Assembly: GCA_038212445.1 (NCBI GenBank) | Contig: JBBQUM010000001.1 | Coordinates: 124,001 to 188,000, forward strand | DNA from: TMP-7 sp038212445 | Lineage (GTDB): Bacteria; Acidobacteriota; Terriglobia; Bryobacterales; Bryobacteraceae | Direction of reading: 5' to 3' | DNA: 64,000 nt | Shown here: positions 59,710-64,000 of the stretch, piece after piece | How the letters are laid out: every line of letters starts with the position of its first letter | How positions within the stretch are numbered: position 1 is the stretch's first letter | Notes under the pieces: model-generated | Told to the model about the DNA's origin: nothing | Databases searched by the model: none | The model's input: only the letters and a program-made list of their open reading frames with translations | Translations under genes and position numbers: made by a program

Positions 59710-61403
59710 TTCTTCCTCGACGGTGGCGCCGTTGGGAAATATGGATCCGGCTCAGGGACTGCTGCTCCGTCCTTACGTGGAGACGATCCGGCGAAATTAA
59801 CGCCGCGTTTCGAATCCCGCATCACGGCCTGACCGCCCCCCATCAAGCCGGAATAGTCACCCAGCACATTGAGATAGTGGCCCCGCTTTTCGAGAGCGTC
59901 TCTCACTTCCCGCGTTACCCGTCCTTCGATCTTGACGTCACATCCTCCCGGTAAAAGGCGCGTGAACCGCGGAGCATCGAGAGCTTCCTGAATATTCATG
60001 CCATGGTCCGCAACGTTCGAGACAAACTGCGCCTGCGCTTGCGCCTGGTTCATTCCGCGCATGATGCCGAAGCCAATGTGCATGTCGCCACGTTCCATAA
60101 ATCCGGGAATGATCGTGTGGAAGGGCCGCTTGCGGGGTGCGAGCTGATTGGGATGGCCGTCCTCGAAGTTCATGCTCGACGCGCGGTCATGCAGGTGAAA
60201 TCCCATGCCGTCCACCACGATGCCCGAGCCGTAGATATCGGAGATGCTTTCAATCCACGAGACGATGTTTCCCTCGGCGTCAATCACCGACAGATAAACC
60301 GTTTCGCGGCTGTTAGCCGGCGGCGTTCCCACGTCGTAACTACAGCTAGCCTTGTTGCGATCGATGAGTTGAGCGCGCTCCTTGCCGAACTCCTTTGAGA
60401 GCAGGCCGGCGGTCGGCACAGGGCCCGTTCGTGGATCCCCCACCCAGCGCCTGAGATCGAGCACCGACAGCTTCTGTGCTTCAATCTTGTAGTGATAGGC
60501 GTCGGCGCTCATCGGGCCGTACTCGGGGATCGGGAAGTTCTCCATGATGTTCAGCATTTCCAGCGTCCCGACCCCTTGGCCGTTTGGAGGAAGCTGAGAC
60601 ACCTTCCAGCCACGATAGTTGATGGACACCGGCTCCACCCACTCTGACTGAAACTCCGCGAAGTCGTCGGCGGCGAGAAAACCACCCAGCCGCTTTGACG
60701 TTTTCAAAATCGCTTCGCCCACAGGACCGTGATAGAACGCTTGCGCTCCGCCGTCGGCAACGATGCGCATGGCATGAGCGAGTTCGGGATTCTTGAAAAC
60801 CTCGCCGACTTCCGGCGCCTTGTCGTTCTTGAGGAAAATGCGCCGCGCATTGTCGTCGGAGCGCAGCTTGAAGGCGGCATTGTCCCAATCCCACTGGATC
60901 AACTCGGTGACCGGAAAGCCGTTGGTCGCATAGTAAATCGCCGGCTGGAAAAGATCCCGCCACGGAAGTTTGCCGAAGCGTTGGTGCATCTTCCACCAAC
61001 CGTCGACGGCGCCCGGCACAGTGACGGTATGAATGCCGGAGGGCATCGTGTAGTGCCCCTCCTTCTTCAGCGCGTCGATCGTCAGGCGCTTGGGCGTCCA
61101 GCCGCTGGCATTTATGCCCGTTAGCTTCCCGGTCTTCGCGTTCCAGTGAATGGCGAACATGTCGCCGCCCATTCCGTTCATCATGGGCTCCACCAAACCC
61201 AGCACTGCGTTCGCAGCGATCGCCGCATCCACGGCGGAACCGCCCCGAGCGAGAATTTGGGATCCGGCTTGCGAGGCGAGAGTCTGACTGGTGGCGACGA
61301 TTCCGCGCTGCGAGATCACCATCGAGCGGCCATACGAGCGGTCCTGGGCGCGGGCCGGAGCGCACAGGGCGAGAATCACGATCCAGGCGTACTGGGTGGT
61401 CAC
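59706..61403 (-). CDS. ggt: Gamma-glutamyltransferase
   Basis: A 565-residue exported Ntn hydrolase that cleaves and transfers gamma-glutamyl groups of glutathione. GTG start, signal peptide (TTQYAWIVILALCAPARAQ), large subunit with GIVATSQTLASQAG, AAIAANAVLGLVEPMMNGMGGD. Autoprocessing would occur before T368 (SRETVYLSV), the nucleophile. The small subunit includes FHLHDRASSM and GLMGGGQAVM. It heads a five-gene operon (ggt, selenoprotein, P1 peptidase, quinone reductase, SYLF), pointing toward thiol and peptide turnover. Confidence 0.96.
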   Translation of the reverse strand: MTTQYAWIVILALCAPARAQDRSYGRSMVISQRGIVATSQTLASQAGSQILARGGSAVDAAIAANAVLGLVEPMMNGMGGDMFAIHWNAKTGKLTGINASGWTPKRLTIDALKKEGHYTMPSGIHTVTVPGAVDGWWKMHQRFGKLPWRDLFQPAIYYATNGFPVTELIQWDWDNAAFKLRSDDNARRIFLKNDKAPEVGEVFKNPELAHAMRIVADGGAQAFYHGPVGEAILKTSKRLGGFLAADDFAEFQSEWVEPVSINYRGWKVSQLPPNGQGVGTLEMLNIMENFPIPEYGPMSADAYHYKIEAQKLSVLDLRRWVGDPRTGPVPTAGLLSKEFGKERAQLIDRNKASCSYDVGTPPANSRETVYLSVIDAEGNIVSWIESISDIYGSGIVVDGMGFHLHDRASSMNFEDGHPNQLAPRKRPFHTIIPGFMERGDMHIGFGIMRGMNQAQAQAQFVSNVADHGMNIQEALDAPRFTRLLPGGCDVKIEGRVTREVRDALEKRGHYLNVLGDYSGLMGGGQAVMRDSKRGVNFAGSSPRKDGAAVPEPDPYFPTAPPSRKK

Positions 61404-61472
61404 GAGTTTCTATATTCTAACGGACGGCAGGCAGGGACGTTCGACGCGACCGGGCCGTGGCATCATGTGCTT

Positions 61473-63311
61473 ATGATGCGCGCTGGGATGGTTGCATTCT
61501 CGCTGTTCGCGGCAATGCTTTTGCAGGGGCAGTCAAAGAGCGAATGGAGTGCCTATGGCGGCGACGGCAACGGGCGGCGATTTTCTCCGCTCAATCAGAT
61601 TGACCGTACGAACGTTCGCCGGCTCAAAACCGCCTGGACATTCAATACCGGTGAGACGCCCAGTAAGAAATCGGCGTTTGAAGCGACGCCGCTGTTTGTG
61701 GATGGCGTTCTCTATCTGTCCACGCCCTTCAACCAAGTAATTGCTCTCAACCCTGAGACGGGCGGGGAAGTGTGGCGCTTCGATCCCAAACTCCCGCATA
61801 ACGACAACACCTCGGAGGTGACGTCGAGGGGCGTGAGTTACTGGCGCGGTGCGAAAGGGGCGTCGCGAATCTTCTTGGGGACACTTGATGCGCGTCTGAT
61901 CGCTCTCGATGCCAAAACCGGAAAACCGTGCGATGACTTTGGCGTCAACGGGGCTGTCGATTTAACCGAAGGCGTCCAACTTCGCGATCGCGGTGACTAC
62001 CAGGTGACGTCTCCGCCCGCGGTTGCCGGAAACGTGATTGTCGTCGGCTCATCCATCGGCGACAACCGCGCAGTTGATGTAGAGCGTGGGATTGTCCGCG
62101 GATTCGATGCGCGGTCCGGAAAATTGCTGTGGACCTGGAATCCTCTCCCCTGGGCCGAACGGCAATCCAGGCGGACCGGTGCCGGAAACACATGGTCAGT
62201 CATTTCCGTCGATGCCGCGCGTGGCATGGTCTTCGTACCGACTGGGAGCGCGAGCCCTGATTTCTATGGCGGCATGCGGCCTGGCGACAATCGTGACGCG
62301 AATTCTGTAGTGGCGCTGAAGGCAGAAACCGGTGAACGCCTGTGGGGATTCCAAGTGGTCCACCACGATGTCTGGGACTACGACGTGGCTGCCCAACCGG
62401 CTCTCTTCACTTACAAAGGGCAGCCTGCGGTTGCCGTCGCCACCAAGATGGGGCATGTTTTCGTGCTCGACCGGTTGACCGGTAAACCGCTCGTTCCGGT
62501 GGAGGAGCGCGCCGTGCCGCAATCGACGATTGAAGGCGAGCAAACTTCCGCGAGTCAGCCTTTCCCGGCGTACGCGGCGCTTTCGCCGTCCACCTTGCGT
62601 CCCGAAGATGCCTGGGGTCCCACGCCTGAAGCAAAGGCCTGGTGTGCCGACCGGCTTAGCAAACTCCGGAACGAAGGCATTTTCACCCCGGCGAGTTTGG
62701 ATGGCTCGCTTCTCTTTCCCGGCAATGTCGGCGGCGTCAATTGGGGCGCGATGTCCATTGACGAAGAACGCGGCTTGTTGATCGCTAACACCAACCGACT
62801 GGCCACCGTGGTGAGGCTGATCCCGCGTGCGGACTTCGCTAAAGGTCGCAAGGATAGTGGCACGCGGCTCCAAGGCGAGTTTGGCGGTCAGGCCGGCGCG
62901 CCCTACGCGATGTACCGCGAGACGCTCGTTTCGCCCGCCGGTACTCCGTGCAACGCGCCGCCATGGGGTACGGTGTCGGCGCTTAGTTTGAAGACAGGCA
63001 AGATCGCGTGGGAGACACCGCTGGGGTTCGTGCGAGACGGCACACCGCCGGGCAGTCCGAATCTCGGCGGGCCCATGTCGACTGCGGGCGGGTTAGTGTT
63101 CGATGCCGCGTCGATGGACACGTTTCTGCGCGCCTTCGATCAGGAAAGCGGAAAGGAACTCTGGAAAGCGGAGTTGCCCGCCAGCGCGCAGGCGACGCCC
63201 ATGACTTTCGAGTACAAGGGCCGCCAGTACGTCGTCATCTGCGCCGGCGGCCACGGGAAACTCGGCACCAAGCAAGGCGACGCGGTGGTCGCTTTTGCGT
63301 TGCCGAAGTAA
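61473..63311 (+). CDS. PQQ-dependent membrane/periplasmic dehydrogenase
   Basis: A 612-residue quinoprotein with a signal peptide (MVAFSLFAAMLLQGQ) and an eight-bladed propeller: WSAYGGDGNGRRFSPLNQID, LDARLIALDAKTGKPC, VVHHDVWDYDVAAQPAL and PCNAPPWGTVSAL. No extra cytochrome c domain is present. This is the glucose/alcohol dehydrogenase-like PQQ family; substrate unknown. I start at ATG 61473, where MMRAGM begins the signal; the longer open frame runs antisense through ggt. It ends 2 bp before the hemQ stop on the other strand. Confidence 0.93.
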   Translation: MMRAGMVAFSLFAAMLLQGQSKSEWSAYGGDGNGRRFSPLNQIDRTNVRRLKTAWTFNTGETPSKKSAFEATPLFVDGVLYLSTPFNQVIALNPETGGEVWRFDPKLPHNDNTSEVTSRGVSYWRGAKGASRIFLGTLDARLIALDAKTGKPCDDFGVNGAVDLTEGVQLRDRGDYQVTSPPAVAGNVIVVGSSIGDNRAVDVERGIVRGFDARSGKLLWTWNPLPWAERQSRRTGAGNTWSVISVDAARGMVFVPTGSASPDFYGGMRPGDNRDANSVVALKAETGERLWGFQVVHHDVWDYDVAAQPALFTYKGQPAVAVATKMGHVFVLDRLTGKPLVPVEERAVPQSTIEGEQTSASQPFPAYAALSPSTLRPEDAWGPTPEAKAWCADRLSKLRNEGIFTPASLDGSLLFPGNVGGVNWGAMSIDEERGLLIANTNRLATVVRLIPRADFAKGRKDSGTRLQGEFGGQAGAPYAMYRETLVSPAGTPCNAPPWGTVSALSLKTGKIAWETPLGFVRDGTPPGSPNLGGPMSTAGGLVFDAASMDTFLRAFDQESGKELWKAELPASAQATPMTFEYKGRQYVVICAGGHGKLGTKQGDAVVAFALPK

Positions 63312-63313
63312 CG

Positions 63314-64000
63314 CTAGAAGGAAAGCAGCTTTGGAAGTTCCGCGGCCCTCAGGCGCAGTCCAACAAAGAACTGGCCGAAGAGTGCGTAGGTCGCGCTGAC
63401 TTCGTCGAAACGCATTTCGTAAATCAGCTTCTTGAAGACCACGGGATCGTCGGCGAATAGGTCAACGCCCCACTCCCAGTCGTCGAACCCGATTGACCCT
63501 GTGATGATCTGTCGCACCGTCCCTGCGTAGCGGCGCCCGATGGCCCCGTGATCATCCATCTGCCGCTTGCGCTCACTCATTGGCAGCGAGTACCAATTTT
63601 TGTGCTCGCCGCGCTTGCGGTCCATCGGATAGAAACAGACATAGCGCGCGTCCGGAATCTCCGGGAACAGGCGCGGTTTCATGGCCGTTTTCTGACGCTC
63701 TACCGACTCGCCGATGAGCGCGTCCCATTCCGGCGTGAACGGCTGGACGCCCTTCTCGATGGCGCTCTGGTAGAGTTTTACGGTCGAGTCATAGAGCCCC
63801 AGTTCGACTACGGATACGTACGAACTGGTGGGTTCGAGATAGTCCCACAACTCGAGTTTCGCGAGCCGTAGTTCCACCTCGCTGATCTTCTCGAAGTTGT
63901 CCCTGAAGTGGACAAACATCAGGTCGCCCTTGTGCCCGAGCATCGAGAACGTGCCCGACCCCTGTCCTTCCATCTCGGCTAGCGCAGCCTGTGCGGGAGC
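63314..64000 (-). CDS. hemQ: Coproheme decarboxylase HemQ (chlorite dismutase family), 5' end outside window
   Basis: 229 codons are visible. The family blocks GHKGDLMFVHFRDNFEKI, LGDYLEPTSSYVSVVELGLY-like WDYLEPTSSYVSVVELGLY, RYVCFYPMDRKRGE and RQIITGSIGFDDWEWGVDLF are present. The YPMDRKR segment holds the redox-active Tyr of coproheme decarboxylases, and DDHGAIGRRYAG carries the proximal heme His. This is the last step of the coproporphyrin-dependent heme pathway. The frame is open to base 64000 before the first Met, so the N-terminal ferredoxin-like half continues off the window; ATG 63973 is probably not the real start. Confidence 0.93.
   Translation of the reverse strand, partial: APAQAALAEMEGQGSGTFSMLGHKGDLMFVHFRDNFEKISEVELRLAKLELWDYLEPTSSYVSVVELGLYDSTVKLYQSAIEKGVQPFTPEWDALIGESVERQKTAMKPRLFPEIPDARYVCFYPMDRKRGEHKNWYSLPMSERKRQMDDHGAIGRRYAGTVRQIITGSIGFDDWEWGVDLFADDPVVFKKLIYEMRFDEVSATYALFGQFFVGLRLRAAELPKLLSF

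Noticed and set aside
60481..61365. 294-codon open frame on the - strand
   Set aside because: It is another frame of the gamma-glutamyltransferase gene; the Arg/Gly/Ser-rich product has no recognisable motif.

Overview
The window looks like chromosomal DNA of an acidobacterium, probably close to the Solibacter/Bryobacter group. The reasons are a PadR regulator overlapping an 'acidobacterial duplicated orphan permease' (ADOP), several secreted PD40/tricorn-type proteins, a GC-rich and densely overlapping gene order, and many family-typical secreted hypotheticals. This placement is inference from gene content. There is no rRNA, tRNA, CRISPR array, insertion sequence or prophage that I can see.

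Layout. 1-740: end of a recR/ybaB recombination pair. 0.8-4.1 kb: a DUF4097 lipoprotein, then an envelope-stress type cassette (Spy-like protein, ECF sigma factor, ZAS anti-sigma, second Spy-like protein). 4.1-7.0 kb: PadR-ADOP pair. 7.1-9.6 kb: a cNMP/CBS/DUF294 protein with a DnaQ-like exonuclease. 9.6-11.9 kb: a decaying accessory patch with a frameshifted VapC, its VapB, an internally deleted TIR protein and a frameshifted RelB/DinJ-type antitoxin. 11.95-21.6 kb: one long overlapping run (2-hydroxyacid dehydrogenase, MalQ, sugar MFS, GH13 amylase, LolD-like ATPase, FtsX-like permease, AttH-like lipocalin). At its end a segment spanning two convergent gene ends is duplicated. 21.7-27.6 kb: amine oxidase, aldo/keto reductase, a sugar cluster (SIS, ROK, Gfo/Idh) and TrmO.

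27.6-33.5 kb: RecJ and an unknown protein lie downstream of a minimal microcompartment pair, a BMC-H shell protein and a CoA-acylating aldehyde dehydrogenase with an unusual Cys-bearing tail. An intact VapBC follows. 33.6-34.8 kb: a secreted trypsin-like pseudogene with three single-base losses. 34.7-36.5 kb: rplU-rpmA-obg. 36.7-43.3 kb: an amidohydrolase/PD40 protein, TldD, TldE and an RraA-like protein in one operon. 43.4-53 kb: class II photolyase, a TIGR01777 epimerase, then nadE, a phosphoesterase, GH57 and LacI on the other strand. 53-56.4 kb: tricorn protease. 56.4-61.4 kb: a five-gene operon (gamma-glutamyltransferase, AhpD-like protein, P1 peptidase, quinone reductase, SYLF protein). 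61.5-64 kb: PQQ dehydrogenase and the start-truncated hemQ.

The two strongest discoveries are these. (1) The AhpD-like gene at 59161-59709 is interrupted by one in-frame TGA exactly where the second catalytic Cys of CxxC belongs, and a hairpin fitting the bacterial SECIS rules follows it, so it is very probably a selenoprotein. (2) The two-gene BMC locus at 30572-32726 lacks a pentamer, phosphotransacylase or signature enzyme, and its aldehyde dehydrogenase carries two amphipathic helices, a four-Cys cluster and a TPSARD module.
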